This document shows positions 16,135 through 24,747 of a stretch of 64,000 bases of DNA, piece by piece (positions within the stretch are counted from its first letter, which is position 1; each line of letters opens with the position of its first letter). Under the pieces are notes generated by a model, which made no database searches, had not been told where the DNA came from, and saw only the letters and a list, made by a program, of their open reading frames with translations. The position numbers and the translations under genes are program-made. Source of the DNA: Lysinimonas soli (GTDB taxonomy: Bacteria; Actinomycetota; Actinomycetes; Actinomycetales; Microbacteriaceae); NCBI RefSeq assembly GCF_042655435.1, contig NZ_JBHSMG010000001.1:558001-622000 (forward strand). The letters are read 5' to 3'.

Positions 16135-17352
16135 TCATTCCGCCAGCAGACGCCGCAGTTCGGCTCCGACGAGCGCATCCTCGATGAGGAAGGCGTCGTG
16201 ACCGTACGGCGAGGAGAGCACGATCGGCACCTCTCCGTCGATGTTGCCGCTCAGGTGCGCGGCGATGATCTGCTGCCCCGGCACCGGGAACAGGCGGTCG
16301 GAGTCGATTCCGAGCACGAGCGCGCGCGCCGTGGCCCGCGACAGCGCGGCCGCGACCCCGCCGCGGTCCCGGCCGATGTCGTGCGAGTTCATCGCGTCGA
16401 CCAGGACGAGGTAGCTGTTCGCGTCGAATCGCCGCGTGAACTTGTTGCCGTGGAACCCCAGGTAGCTCTCCACGGCGAAGACGCCGCCGCCGCCCAGAGG
16501 GCTCAACCCGGACTGCCAGCTGCGCTCGAAGCGGTCGTTGAGCTCGGTGGGGGAGCGATAGTTGAGCAGCGCCATCCGGCGCGCGAGGGCGAGCCCGCGG
16601 TGTGGGCCGTGCCCGTCGGCCGCGTCGTAATACTCGCCTCCGGCGAAGGCCGGGTCGCTGCGGATCGCCTCGCTCTGCACGGAATTCAGGGCGATCTGGT
16701 CGGCGCTCGAGATCGGCGGCGCCGCGAGAATGGCGACGCGCTCGACTCGATCCGGATGCCCGACCGCCCACTCGAGCGCCTGCATCCCGCCCATCGAGCC
16801 GCCGATGACGGCAGCCCAGCGGGTGACGCCGATCGCCTCCGAGAACAGCCGCTGCGCTTCGACCTGGTCGCGGATCGTGAGGTAGGGGAAGCGCGGCCCC
16901 CACTCGGCGCCATCGGGCGCGAGCGAGGCGGGCCCGGTCGATCCCTGGCAGCCGCCGATCATGTTCGGCGCGACCACGAACCACTCTGCGGGGTCGAGCA
17001 CCTTGCCGTCGCCGACCAGTCCCGACCACCAGCCGGCCGTGGGATGTCCGGGTCCCGCGGGTCCGGTCAGATGGCTGTCCCCGGTCAGCGCGTGCAGCAC
17101 CAGCACGGCGTTGCTGGCGTCGGCGTTGAGCTCGCCCCAGGTCTCGTAGGCGATCGTGACCGACGGCAGCGGGCCGCCGCGCTCGAGGCCGACGTCGCCG
17201 ATCGCGACGAATCGCCGATTGCCGGGGTCGTCGCCCGGGCGCCATGCTCCCGATGCCGGTGGCTCCGCCGACAGGGCCCGACGATTGGACTCCGTGACGA
17301 ATGCCGACGGCACCGCGTCCTCCGGTGTCTGCCAGTCCATGTCAGAGGCCAT
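16135..17352 (-). CDS. metX: Homoserine O-acetyltransferase
   Basis: 405-residue alpha/beta-hydrolase-fold enzyme that acetylates homoserine with acetyl-CoA, the first committed step of methionine synthesis. Markers are YETWGELN, HALTGDSHLTG, the nucleophile elbow GGSMGGMQALEW with its serine, the acid in LVLGIDSDRLFPV, and the catalytic histidine in SSPYGHDAFLIE. Length is a little above the usual 370-380 because of an N-terminal extension (MASDMDWQTPEDAVPSAFVT). A second ATG five codons in is an alternative start. It follows metY on the same strand, but a strong hairpin (17404-17439) separates them, so metX may need its own promoter. Confidence 0.93.
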   Translation of the reverse strand: MASDMDWQTPEDAVPSAFVTESNRRALSAEPPASGAWRPGDDPGNRRFVAIGDVGLERGGPLPSVTIAYETWGELNADASNAVLVLHALTGDSHLTGPAGPGHPTAGWWSGLVGDGKVLDPAEWFVVAPNMIGGCQGSTGPASLAPDGAEWGPRFPYLTIRDQVEAQRLFSEAIGVTRWAAVIGGSMGGMQALEWAVGHPDRVERVAILAAPPISSADQIALNSVQSEAIRSDPAFAGGEYYDAADGHGPHRGLALARRMALLNYRSPTELNDRFERSWQSGLSPLGGGGVFAVESYLGFHGNKFTRRFDANSYLVLVDAMNSHDIGRDRGGVAAALSRATARALVLGIDSDRLFPVPGQQIIAAHLSGNIDGEVPIVLSSPYGHDAFLIEDALVGAELRRLLAE

Positions 17353-17403
17353 TCTGGTGCACGTGCGAGCCGTGTGACGCGCGAGCGGTCGCGAAGACGC
17401 AAG

Positions 17404-17439
17404 AACGGTGCCGGCGCCATCTCTGGCACCGGCACCGTT
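17404..17439 (-). terminator. Strong hairpin just after metY (terminator or attenuator before metX)
   Basis: AACGGTGCCGG (17404-17414) pairs with CCGGCACCGTT (17429-17439). After one C/A mismatch, GCCA pairs with TGGC, leaving a TCTC tetraloop. The stem starts eight bases after the metY stop. On the minus strand it is followed by TTCTTGCGTCTTCG, a moderately T-rich run. Confidence 0.7.
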
Positions 17440-17447
17440 GGGTCAGG

Positions 17448-18764
17448 TCACGCGGTCTGGGATGCCGCAGAGACCTTGCGCGCCGCCGCGAAGCCGGCTT
17501 CGAGGTCGGCCTTGAGGTCGATGATGTTCTCGAGCCCGACCGAGAGTCGCACCAGGCCGGGGGTGACGCCGGTGGTCAGCTGCTGCTCGGGGGTGAGCTG
17601 GCTGTGGGTCGTCGAGGCCGGGTGGATGATCAAGCTGCGCACGTCGCCGATGTTGGCCAGGTGGCTGAACAGGGTGACGTTCTCGACGAGGGCCTTGCCG
17701 GCATCCACACCGCCCTTGAGCTCGAAGCTCACGACCGCGCCGACGCCCTTCGGGGCGTACTTGTTGGCGGCCGCGTACCAGGGGCTGGACGGCAGTCCGG
17801 AGTAGTTGACCGAGGCCACGTCGGGGTGGCTCTCGAGCCACTCGGCAATGGCCTGCGTGTTCTCGACGTGACGCTCGATGCGCAGGCTGAGTGTCTCGAT
17901 GCCCTGGATGAGCGAGAACGAGCTGTCGGGCGACAGGGCAGCTCCCGTGTCGCGCAGCAGCTGCACGCGGGCCTTGATGACGTAGGCGATCGCGTCGCCG
18001 AGCACCGTGGTGTAGCTGGCGCCGTGGTACGACGGGTCGGGCTCGGTGAGGCCGGGGAACTTGTCGACGTTCTTCGACCAGGCGAACTTGCCGCCGTCGA
18101 CGATCACACCGGCGATGACCGTGCCGTGGCCGCCGAGGAACTTCGTGGCGGAGTGCACGACGATGTCGGCGCCGAACTCGAAGGGACGGATCAGGTAGGG
18201 CGTCGCGATCGTGTTGTCGACGATGAGCGGCAGATCGTTGTCGTGCGCGACCTTGGAGACGCCCTCGATGTCGAGGATGTTGATCTTCGGGTTGCCGATG
18301 GTCTCGGCGAAGAACAGCTTGGTGTTCGGGCGCACCGCGGCCTGCCACTCGGCGAGGTCGTCCTGGTTCTCGACGAAGGTGACCTCGATGCCGAGCTTGG
18401 CCAGCGTGTACTTGAACAGGTTGTACGTGCCGCCGTAGATCGAGCTCGACGAGATGATGTGGTCGCCGGCCCCCGCGATGTTCAGCACTGCGTAGGTGAT
18501 GGCCGAGGAGCCCGAGGCGACCGCGAGGGCCGCGGTGCCGCCCTCGAGCGCCGCGACGCGCTGTTCGAGCACGTCGGTCGTCGGGTTCATCAGGCGGGTG
18601 TAGATGTTGCCGAACTCGGCGAGGGCGAACAGGCTCGCGGCGTGCGCCGTGCTGTCGAAGACGTACGAGGTGGTCTTGTAGATGGGCGTCGCGCGCGCGT
18701 GGGTGACGGGGTCGGGAGCGGCGCCGGCGTGGATCTGCAGCGTCTCGAACTGGTAGTCGGACAT
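17448..18764 (-). CDS. metY: O-acetylhomoserine sulfhydrylase (O-acetylhomoserine aminocarboxypropyltransferase)
   Basis: 438-residue PLP enzyme of the Cys/Met metabolism family that makes homocysteine from O-acetylhomoserine and sulfide. It has the N-terminal QIHAGAAPDPVTHARATPIYKTTSYVF, YTRLMNPTTDVLEQR, the cofactor-contacting SGSSAITYAVLNI, and the PLP lysine in VVHSATKFLGGHGT. The C-terminal active-site loop is RSLIIHPASTTHSQL. ATG 18764 follows GAAGGAG at good spacing. With metX directly downstream it forms the direct-sulfhydrylation route to methionine. A -35/-10 pair lies about 65-90 bases upstream. Confidence 0.95.
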   Translation of the reverse strand: MSDYQFETLQIHAGAAPDPVTHARATPIYKTTSYVFDSTAHAASLFALAEFGNIYTRLMNPTTDVLEQRVAALEGGTAALAVASGSSAITYAVLNIAGAGDHIISSSSIYGGTYNLFKYTLAKLGIEVTFVENQDDLAEWQAAVRPNTKLFFAETIGNPKINILDIEGVSKVAHDNDLPLIVDNTIATPYLIRPFEFGADIVVHSATKFLGGHGTVIAGVIVDGGKFAWSKNVDKFPGLTEPDPSYHGASYTTVLGDAIAYVIKARVQLLRDTGAALSPDSSFSLIQGIETLSLRIERHVENTQAIAEWLESHPDVASVNYSGLPSSPWYAAANKYAPKGVGAVVSFELKGGVDAGKALVENVTLFSHLANIGDVRSLIIHPASTTHSQLTPEQQLTTGVTPGLVRLSVGLENIIDLKADLEAGFAAARKVSAASQTA

Positions 18765-18826
18765 GGGAACTCCTTCATGGGTGGGGCGAAATCCGGGGGC
18801 GGCGTAGGGTTCCGCCGCTCGCGTCG

Positions 18827-18855
18827 ACCCTAGGCGGGCCTGCTGAGGGTGGCAA
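18827..18855 (-). promoter_or_regulatory. Candidate metY promoter (-35 TTGCCA, 17 bp, -10 TAGGGT)
   Basis: On the minus strand TTGCCA (18855-18850) is separated by 17 bases from TAGGGT (18832-18827). This predicts a leader of about 55 bases before the metY ATG. The leader is too short for a SAM riboswitch, and none is seen. Confidence 0.5.
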
Positions 18856-18895
18856 CAGTCCCCGCAACGCGGCGTAACAGGGCACGGCAGACGCG

Positions 18896-18930
18896 TTGAC
18901 GCGCGCGACTAGTCGTGCAAGAGTAGTTGC
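18896..18930 (+). promoter_or_regulatory. padR promoter with two palindromes (possible autoregulatory operator)
   Basis: TTGACG (18896-18901), a 17-base spacer and AAGAGT (18919-18924) place the transcript start on the GTG at 18931. The perfect 10-base palindrome CGACTAGTCG (18906-18915) fills the spacer. GCAA-6-TTGC (18917-18930) spans the -10. Either could bind the PadR protein. Confidence 0.45.
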
Positions 18931-19500
18931 GTGTCCTCCATCCGGCTCTACATCCTCGGCGCGCTCGCCGACGAGGGCGACATGCACGGTCACCAGCTGC
19001 GCCAGCTCGCCGAGAAGGAGCACATCGACGAGTGGACCGACATCTCGGTGGGCGCCCTGTACGGCGCGATCAAGCGGTTGCACGCCGAGGGTCTCATCGA
19101 CGAGCTACGGGTCGAACGGGAGGGCGCGTATCCGGAGCGTCAGGTCTGGACGATCACGACGGCCGGCCGGATCGCCCTCGCGAAGCTGCGGGAGGACGGC
19201 CTGACCCGCATCGTCATCCGGGCCGACCCGTTCGACCTCGCCGTGAGCCGCCTCGACCTCGACCGACTCGACGAGGTGCCCGCCATGCTGCAGAACCGGC
19301 TGGCCCAGTTGAGGGTCCTGCTCGCCCAGGACGAAGTCAAGCTCGACCTGATCTCGCGCTACCTCACCCCGCTCGAGCTGATGGTCATGTCGCACAAGAC
19401 CGACCGGCTGCGGGCCGACATCGCCTGGCACGAGAAGCTGCTCTCGCGCCTTCCCGAACTCCTCGACGAGGAACGCACCCGAAAGGCCGCATCATCATGA
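18931..19500 (+). CDS. PadR-family transcriptional regulator
   Basis: 189-residue repressor. The N-terminal winged helix (1-95) reads SIRLYILGALADEGDMHGHQLRQLAEKEH, then VGALYGAIKRLHAEGLI and the wing ERQVWTITTAGRIAL. A helical C-terminal dimerisation region (about 100-185) follows. GTG 18931 coincides with the predicted transcript start (leaderless). The stop overlaps the ATG of the adjacent DHA2 exporter (ATGA), the usual arrangement in which PadR represses its exporter until a ligand binds. The regulatory role is inferred from family and context. Confidence 0.88.
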   Translation: MSSIRLYILGALADEGDMHGHQLRQLAEKEHIDEWTDISVGALYGAIKRLHAEGLIDELRVEREGAYPERQVWTITTAGRIALAKLREDGLTRIVIRADPFDLAVSRLDLDRLDEVPAMLQNRLAQLRVLLAQDEVKLDLISRYLTPLELMVMSHKTDRLRADIAWHEKLLSRLPELLDEERTRKAASS

Positions 19501-21074
19501 CCTCCGCCACCTCATCCGCGACCGCGCCGCTCGTGACGCGCAGGACCTGGATGGCCTTCGCCGTGCTCATCCTGGGCATCGCCATGGCCCTGCTCGACAC
19601 GACGATCGTCAACGTCGCCCTGCCCACGATCCGCACCAGCCTGCACGCCGACGAGGCGACCCTGTCGTGGATCATCTCCGGCTACGCCCTGGCCTACGGC
19701 CTCGCCCTGATCCCGGCCGGCCGGATCGGCGACCGGATCGGCCACAAGTGGGTCTTCATCGTCGGCCTGGCCGGGTTCACGCTGGCCAGCCTCGCGGCCG
19801 GCATCTCGAACGACACCGCGACCCTGATCGTGGCGCGCGTCGTGCAGGGCCTGTTCGGCGGCATCTTCTTCCCCCCGGTCACCGCCCTGATCCAGCTGAT
19901 GTTCCCGCCGCGGGCCCGCGGCAAGGCGTTCGCCGTGTTCGGCGCGTCGATCGGCTTCTCGACGGCGCTCGGCCCGCTCGTGGGCGGCCTGCTCATCCAG
20001 TGGCTCGGCGAGACCGACGGCTGGCGTTCGATCTTCTTCGTCAACCTGCCCTTCGGCGTGATCGCCGTCGTCGCCGCGTTCCTGCTGCTGCCCTCCGAGG
20101 TCGCCGGTCGCGGGCGCAGCGGCGTCGACCTCGTCGGATTCGTGCTGCTGTCGGGCGCGCTCGTCGCGATCCTGGTGCCGCTCATCCAGGGCCAGCAGGA
20201 CGGCTGGCCGTTGTGGACGTACCTGTCCATCGCCGGCGGCATCGTGCTGCTCGTCGTGTTCGCGTTCTGGGAGCTGGGGGTGGCGCGTCGGGGCAAGGAG
20301 CCGCTCGTGCCGCCGAGGCTGTTCGCGCATCCCTCGTTCACCGGCGGCGTCATCCTCGCCCTGGTCTACTTCGCGGCGTTCACGAGCATCTTCTTCTCGA
20401 TCTCGATCTTCTGGCAGACCGGATTGGGGCACACGGCGCTCGAGTCGGGTCTGGTGTCGATCCCGTTCGCGATCGGCAGCATCGTCGGCGCGTCGCAGAG
20501 CAACCGCCTCGCCGAGCGGCTGGGGCGCACCGTGCTCGTCATCGGAACGGCGCTGGTCGCGCTCGGGCTCATCGGGGTGTGGCTCATGCTCCAGCTGATG
20601 GCGCCGCAGGACCTCACGAACTGGGAACTGCTCGGTCCGCTCGCGGTCGCCGGATTCGGATCCGGCCTGTTCATCGCGCCGAACTCGCAGTTCATCGTGG
20701 CGACGGTCGACCGCGCCGAGGCGGGGGCGGCATCCGGCGTCATCGGCACGATGCAGCGGGTCGGCTCGGCGATCGGGATCGCCGTGATCGGCTCGGTGCT
20801 GTTCGGCAGTCTTCCGTCGAGCTTCGCGCCCACCGCAGCGCAGTCCGCGGCGGCGGCCGAGGCCCACGGCGCCGAGGGGTCGGCGGCGGTCAAGGCGGCC
20901 ATCCAGAGGATCGTCGATCACAACCTGGCGGTGGGTTTCGGCCACGGGGCGACCCTCGCCCTGGCCGTGAGCGCCGTGTTCGCGATCGTCGCGTTCGGCC
21001 TGGTGTTCGTGCTGCCGAGACGGATCTCGCGAGGATACGAGATCCCGGCGGATGCGGGGCAGCCGCGCGGTTAG
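19497..21074 (+). CDS. DHA2-family MFS drug exporter (EmrB/QacA type)
   Basis: 525-residue exporter with 14 predicted membrane segments. The first helix has ALLDTTIVNVALPTI, the DHA2 D1 motif. GRIGDRIGHKWVF is motif A after helix 2, and the motif C region is GFSTALGPLVGGLLIQ. A typical multidrug proton antiporter. ATG 19497 overlaps the padR stop by four bases, so expression follows PadR control. It ends nine bases before the next gene, which has its own -10 box inside this stop region. Confidence 0.9.
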   Translation: MTSATSSATAPLVTRRTWMAFAVLILGIAMALLDTTIVNVALPTIRTSLHADEATLSWIISGYALAYGLALIPAGRIGDRIGHKWVFIVGLAGFTLASLAAGISNDTATLIVARVVQGLFGGIFFPPVTALIQLMFPPRARGKAFAVFGASIGFSTALGPLVGGLLIQWLGETDGWRSIFFVNLPFGVIAVVAAFLLLPSEVAGRGRSGVDLVGFVLLSGALVAILVPLIQGQQDGWPLWTYLSIAGGIVLLVVFAFWELGVARRGKEPLVPPRLFAHPSFTGGVILALVYFAAFTSIFFSISIFWQTGLGHTALESGLVSIPFAIGSIVGASQSNRLAERLGRTVLVIGTALVALGLIGVWLMLQLMAPQDLTNWELLGPLAVAGFGSGLFIAPNSQFIVATVDRAEAGAASGVIGTMQRVGSAIGIAVIGSVLFGSLPSSFAPTAAQSAAAAEAHGAEGSAAVKAAIQRIVDHNLAVGFGHGATLALAVSAVFAIVAFGLVFVLPRRISRGYEIPADAGQPRG

Positions 21075-21077
21075 CCT
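21072..21077 (+). promoter_or_regulatory. Candidate -10 box of an SDR gene
   Basis: TAGCCT, which includes the exporter's TAG stop, ends six bases before ATG 21084. A GGAGG also precedes the ATG, so both leaderless and readthrough translation from the upstream operon are possible. Confidence 0.35.
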
Positions 21078-21083
21078 GGAGGC

Positions 21084-21857
21084 ATGGTGAAACGCGTTGT
21101 CGTCACGGGGGCCAGCTCGGGTATCGGCGAGGCGACGGCACGGCGGTTCGCCGCGCGCGGTTGGGAGGTCGTGGGCGTCGCCCGTCGCGCCGACCGGCTC
21201 GCCGCGCTCGCCGACGGGACCGGCATCCGCACGATCGCGGCCGACCTCACCCGGCAGTCCGACGTGGAGCGGGTGCGCGACGAGCTCGCCGCGCTCGGAC
21301 CGCTGCACGGGCTCGTCAACAACGCGGGCGGCGCCTTCGGCCTCGCCAGCGTCGAGGCGTCCGACATCGAGGACTGGCGCGCGATGTTCGAGATCAACGT
21401 GCTCGGCACCAAGCGGATGATCTCGGCGCTGCTGCCCCTGCTGCGAGACGGGGCGCGGGATGAGGGCGTCGCCGACATCATGACCGTCACCTCGATCGCC
21501 GGCCACGTCGCCTACGAGGGCGGCGGAGGTTACAACGCCGCCAAGTTCGCCGAGCATGCGATGGTCGCGGTGCTCCGGCTCGAACTCGCGGGCGAACCGA
21601 TCCGCGTGCTCGAGATCGCGCCCGGGATGGTCAAGACCGACGAGTTCGCGTTGACCCGCTTCAAGGGCGATCGGGCGCGCGCCGACGCGGTGTACGAGAA
21701 CGTCGTCGCCCCGCTCGTGGCCGACGACGTCGCCGAGGCGATCGTGCACACCATGGAGCTGCCGGCGCACGTCAACCTCGACCTGATCACGATCAAGCCG
21801 GTCGCCCAGGCGGCCCCGCACAAGGTGATCCGCGGCGAGCTGACGCCGCGGGACTGA
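21084..21857 (+). CDS. Short-chain dehydrogenase/reductase (YdfG-like)
   Basis: 257-residue classical SDR. The cofactor loop is VVVTGASSGIGEATARRF, followed by basic residues at GVARRADRL that favour NADP(H). NNAGG lies at the fourth strand. Catalytic Ser, Tyr and Lys are in TVTSIAGHVAYEGGGGYNAAKFAEH. It resembles 3-hydroxy acid dehydrogenases such as YdfG and may oxidise serine or 3-hydroxy acids, but the substrate is not certain. Convergent with the MFS gene at 21875. Confidence 0.85.
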   Translation: MVKRVVVTGASSGIGEATARRFAARGWEVVGVARRADRLAALADGTGIRTIAADLTRQSDVERVRDELAALGPLHGLVNNAGGAFGLASVEASDIEDWRAMFEINVLGTKRMISALLPLLRDGARDEGVADIMTVTSIAGHVAYEGGGGYNAAKFAEHAMVAVLRLELAGEPIRVLEIAPGMVKTDEFALTRFKGDRARADAVYENVVAPLVADDVAEAIVHTMELPAHVNLDLITIKPVAQAAPHKVIRGELTPRD

Positions 21858-21874
21858 TGCGCGGCTGATTCCGG

Positions 21875-23371
21875 CTAGTCGACGGGCCTACCGTCGAGCC
21901 CCTCCGCCGGGAGCGACTGCACCTCGACATCCGAGAAGGCGAGCTTCGGAACGAGGAACAGCAGGACCGCCGCCACGAGCGCGCCGACGCCGCAGATCGT
22001 CCAGACCGCGATGTAGGCCGCGAGGCCCGCACCGCTCGTGCTCGCGGTCGAGGTCAGGCCCACGTGCAGGATCACGCCGAACACGGCCGACGCGAACGCG
22101 CCGCCCACTGTCTTGGTCGTGTTGGTGAGCCCCGTGGCGATTCCGGACTGGCCGACGGGGGCCGCCGCCGCGGCCGCGGACGGGAGCGCGGCGACCAGGG
22201 CGCCCGACCCGATCCCGGCGATGACCATGTTCGCGACGACCTGCCAGACCTGCTCGTGCAGCGGGATGAAGAGCAGGTAGCCGCCGGCGACGAAGAAGGC
22301 GGCGACGATGAGAGCGACCCGCGGTGTGGTGCGGCGGGCCAGCACCGGGAACAGCAGCGCCCCGACGATCAACGAGACCAGGTAGGCCCCGATCAGGTAC
22401 GAGATCACGTCCGGATCGAGCTTCAGACCGTATCCCAGCTTCGCGGGGTCGGCCGCGGCGAAGGTCGACAGCGGGATCTGGGCTCCGAGCACGCTGATGC
22501 CGAACAGCCCCGCGGTCAGCTGAACCGGCCACATGCGCGACTGGCCAAGCACGCGCAGATCGATCGCCGGATCCGGATGCCGTCGCTCGAGTCGCGCGAA
22601 CGGCACGAAGATCAGCAGCCCGATCGCGATCGGTACCCAGACCGTCCAGCTGGCGGGCCCGTTGAGCCGCAGGAAGGTGAGACCGCCTGTGATGAACAGC
22701 AGGGCGAGGGTGAGCAGCACGAAACCGCGGCCGTCGAGCCGGCGACCGGGGAGCGGGGTCGACTCGGGCACGCCGAAGAGGATCGCGAAGAACACCAGCG
22801 TGACGCAGATCGCGGGAACCGCGAGGGTGATCGGGAAGTTCTCGCCGGTGGCCTTGAACACCCGGCTGCCGGCCAGCGCGCCGATGATGGCGCCGGCCTC
22901 GAGCGCCACGACCAGGAATCCGGCCGCGCGGCGGGTCATCGAGGCCCCGGTCCCCGAGCGGCGCCCGCGATCGAAGATCAGGGCGACCTCGAGGGGCAGC
23001 CAGACCACGTAGAAGCCCTGGAGTGCGAACGCGACCAGGTAGCCCGCGAAGCCGCCGGACGCCGCCATGCCCCAGCTGGCCAGGGCCGTGACGGCCGTCG
23101 AGACCAGCAGGATGCGCTTGTGGCCGAACATGTCGCCGAGCTTGGCCAGCACGGGCACGACGAGGGCCGAGAGCAGCAGCTGGGCGGCCTCCGTCCAGTT
23201 GTAGTCCGCGGTATCGACGCCGAGGTGGGCGGCGATCTTGCTCGCGAGCGGCACGTAGTAGCCCTGCAGGATGCCGCTCGTCAGCTCGACGAGGAACAGG
23301 AATCCGACGAGCGAGAAGGTGACGGTCCGCAGGGAGCCGCCGCCGCTCGTGGCCGCGCGATCTGAGCTCAT
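21875..23371 (-). CDS. MFS transporter
   Basis: 498-residue major facilitator with about 14 hydrophobic segments. It has LSALVVPVLAKLGDMFGHKRILL (motif A form) after helix 2 and FLVVALEAGAIIGALAGSRVF around helix 5. The C-terminus ends with a short polar tail. ATG 23371 lies exactly seven bases after TAGCAT on the minus strand, so it appears leaderless. It is divergent from a phosphoribosyltransferase gene. Substrate unknown. Confidence 0.82.
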   Translation of the reverse strand: MSSDRAATSGGGSLRTVTFSLVGFLFLVELTSGILQGYYVPLASKIAAHLGVDTADYNWTEAAQLLLSALVVPVLAKLGDMFGHKRILLVSTAVTALASWGMAASGGFAGYLVAFALQGFYVVWLPLEVALIFDRGRRSGTGASMTRRAAGFLVVALEAGAIIGALAGSRVFKATGENFPITLAVPAICVTLVFFAILFGVPESTPLPGRRLDGRGFVLLTLALLFITGGLTFLRLNGPASWTVWVPIAIGLLIFVPFARLERRHPDPAIDLRVLGQSRMWPVQLTAGLFGISVLGAQIPLSTFAAADPAKLGYGLKLDPDVISYLIGAYLVSLIVGALLFPVLARRTTPRVALIVAAFFVAGGYLLFIPLHEQVWQVVANMVIAGIGSGALVAALPSAAAAAAPVGQSGIATGLTNTTKTVGGAFASAVFGVILHVGLTSTASTSGAGLAAYIAVWTICGVGALVAAVLLFLVPKLAFSDVEVQSLPAEGLDGRPVD

Positions 23372-23377
23372 CCTCGG

Positions 23378-23383
23378 ATGCTA
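23378..23383 (-). promoter_or_regulatory. Candidate -10 box of a leaderless MFS gene
   Basis: Minus-strand TAGCAT (23383-23378) ends six bases before ATG 23371. Confidence 0.45.
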
Positions 23384-23441
23384 GTGATACCGGGGCGTGC
23401 GCGGCGGTTCGACTGGCGGCGGCCGGCTGCCGTCGGTCGGC

Positions 23442-23447
23442 TAGCGT
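23442..23447 (+). promoter_or_regulatory. Candidate -10 box of a leaderless phosphoribosyltransferase gene
   Basis: TAGCGT ends six bases before GTG 23454. There is no ribosome site and no clear -35. Confidence 0.45.
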
Positions 23448-23453
23448 TGACGC

Positions 23454-23960
23454 GTGAGCGACGAGCGCGAAGTCCTGAGTTACGAGCTGTTCGGGCTGGC
23501 GGCCCGCGAGTTGGCCACGGCCATCGCCGACGACGGGTTCCGCCCGGATGCGATCGTCGGAATCGCGCGCGGCGGCCTGACCCTCGCGGGGGCGCTCGGC
23601 TACGCGCTCGACGTCAAGATGCTCGGCAGCCTCAACGTGGAGTTCTACACGGGTGTCGGCGCGACTCTGGACGCCCCGGTCGTGCTGCCGCCCACCCTCG
23701 ACCAGGAGTCGCTGCGCGGCAAGAGCATCCTGCTCGTCGACGACGTCGCCGACTCGGGACGCACCCTCAAGCTCGTCGTCGAGCTGCTGCGCGCGGGCGG
23801 CGGCGAGGTGCGCACGGTGTGCCTGTACAGCAAGCCGAGCACGGTCGAGGAGCCGTACTACGTCTGGAAGAAGACCGATCTCTGGATCATGTTCCCGTGG
23901 AGCTCGGAGGGTCCGGTCGCGTATCCGGACGGCGTGACCGCGGGGGCCGTCGGGCACTGA
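23454..23960 (+). CDS. Phosphoribosyltransferase family protein (Gpt/HPRT-like)
   Basis: 168-residue type I PRTase. The PRPP-binding signature ILLVDDVADSGRTL is intact (about residues 94-107), and IVGIARGGLTLAGAL is the pyrophosphate loop. The C-terminal half has the KPSTVEEPYYVWKKTDLWIMFPW pattern seen in archaeal/actinobacterial xanthine-guanine-type salvage enzymes. A purine salvage role is likely but the base is not proven. The GTG is at the predicted transcript start. ung follows after 13 bases. Confidence 0.82.
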   Translation: MSDEREVLSYELFGLAARELATAIADDGFRPDAIVGIARGGLTLAGALGYALDVKMLGSLNVEFYTGVGATLDAPVVLPPTLDQESLRGKSILLVDDVADSGRTLKLVVELLRAGGGEVRTVCLYSKPSTVEEPYYVWKKTDLWIMFPWSSEGPVAYPDGVTAGAVGH

Positions 23961-23973
23961 ACGGCCGGCGCGG

Positions 23974-24714
23974 ATGACACAACGCAAGCCCCTGTCGGAA
24001 CTCGTCGATCCGGGCTGGGCCGAGGCGCTGCAGCCGGTCGCCGCGCGGATCGAGGCGATGGGGGACTTCCTGCGCGCCGAGGTCGCTGCCGGGCGGCCGT
24101 ACCTGCCGCCCGGTCCCCGGGTGCTCCGCGCCTTCGAAGCCCCGATGTCGAGCGTCAAGGTGCTCATCGTCGGACAGGATCCCTACCCGACGCCGGGGCA
24201 CGCGGTCGGCCTGGCGTTCTCGGTCGAACCCACGGTGCGCCCCGTGCCGCGCAGCCTGCAGAACATCTACCAGGAGCTGCATTCCGACCTCGGGATCGCC
24301 GTCCCGTCGAACGGCGACCTCACGCCGTGGTCGCGGCAGGGGGTCATGCTGCTGAACCGGGTGCTGACGGTGCGCGCCGGGGCCGCGGGCTCGCACCGCG
24401 GCAAGGGCTGGGAGGCGGTGACCGAGCACGCGATCCGGGCCCTGGTCGCGCGCGGTGGCCCGCTCGTGGCGATCCTGTGGGGCCGGGACGCGGGCACCCT
24501 CCGCCCGCTGCTGGGGGCGACCCCGATCATCGCCTCCGCGCACCCGAGCCCGCTCTCGGCGAGCAGCGGCTTCTTCGGCTCCCGCCCGTTCAGCCGGGCC
24601 AACGAGCTGCTCGTCGCGGCCGGGGCCTCGCCGGTCGACTGGAGGCTCGGGGATGCCCCCGCCGCAGCTCCGATCGCGCCGGGACCGGATGCCGCGTCGC
24701 CGGTCCGCTCGTAG
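23974..24714 (+). CDS. ung: Uracil-DNA glycosylase, family 1
   Basis: 246-residue base-excision-repair enzyme removing uracil from DNA. The water-activating motif is KVLIVGQDPYPTPGHAVGLAFS. The minor-groove loop is IIASAHPSPLSASSGFFGSRPFS with its catalytic histidine. LNRVLTVRAGAAGSH is the third family block. The last 20 residues are a low-complexity Ala/Pro tail. It lies 13 bases after the phosphoribosyltransferase gene, probably in the same transcript. The next gene has a candidate promoter at the end of ung. Confidence 0.95.
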   Translation: MTQRKPLSELVDPGWAEALQPVAARIEAMGDFLRAEVAAGRPYLPPGPRVLRAFEAPMSSVKVLIVGQDPYPTPGHAVGLAFSVEPTVRPVPRSLQNIYQELHSDLGIAVPSNGDLTPWSRQGVMLLNRVLTVRAGAAGSHRGKGWEAVTEHAIRALVARGGPLVAILWGRDAGTLRPLLGATPIIASAHPSPLSASSGFFGSRPFSRANELLVAAGASPVDWRLGDAPAAAPIAPGPDAASPVRS

Positions 24715-24717
24715 AAT
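24712..24717 (+). promoter_or_regulatory. Candidate -10 box driving a leaderless mini-ORF before the GNAT gene
   Basis: TAGAAT overlaps the ung TAG stop and ends exactly six bases before ATG 24724 of a seven-codon ORF. Confidence 0.45.
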
Positions 24718-24723
24718 CGGCGC

Positions 24724-24747
24724 ATGGCCGAGAAGCGGGGGGACTGA
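24724..24747 (+). CDS. Possible 7-residue leaderless mini-ORF upstream of the GNAT gene
   Basis: ATG 24724 reads MAEKRGD, then TGA at 24745-24747 shares one base with the ATG of the acetyltransferase. Its ATG is at the predicted transcript start. The run CGGGGGGAC inside it could serve as a weak ribosome site for the downstream gene. Confidence 0.3.
   Translation: MAEKRGD

Noticed and set aside
18765..18930. SAM riboswitch before metY
   Set aside because: The leader predicted from the -10 box is only about 55 bases and shows no SAM-riboswitch-like stems.
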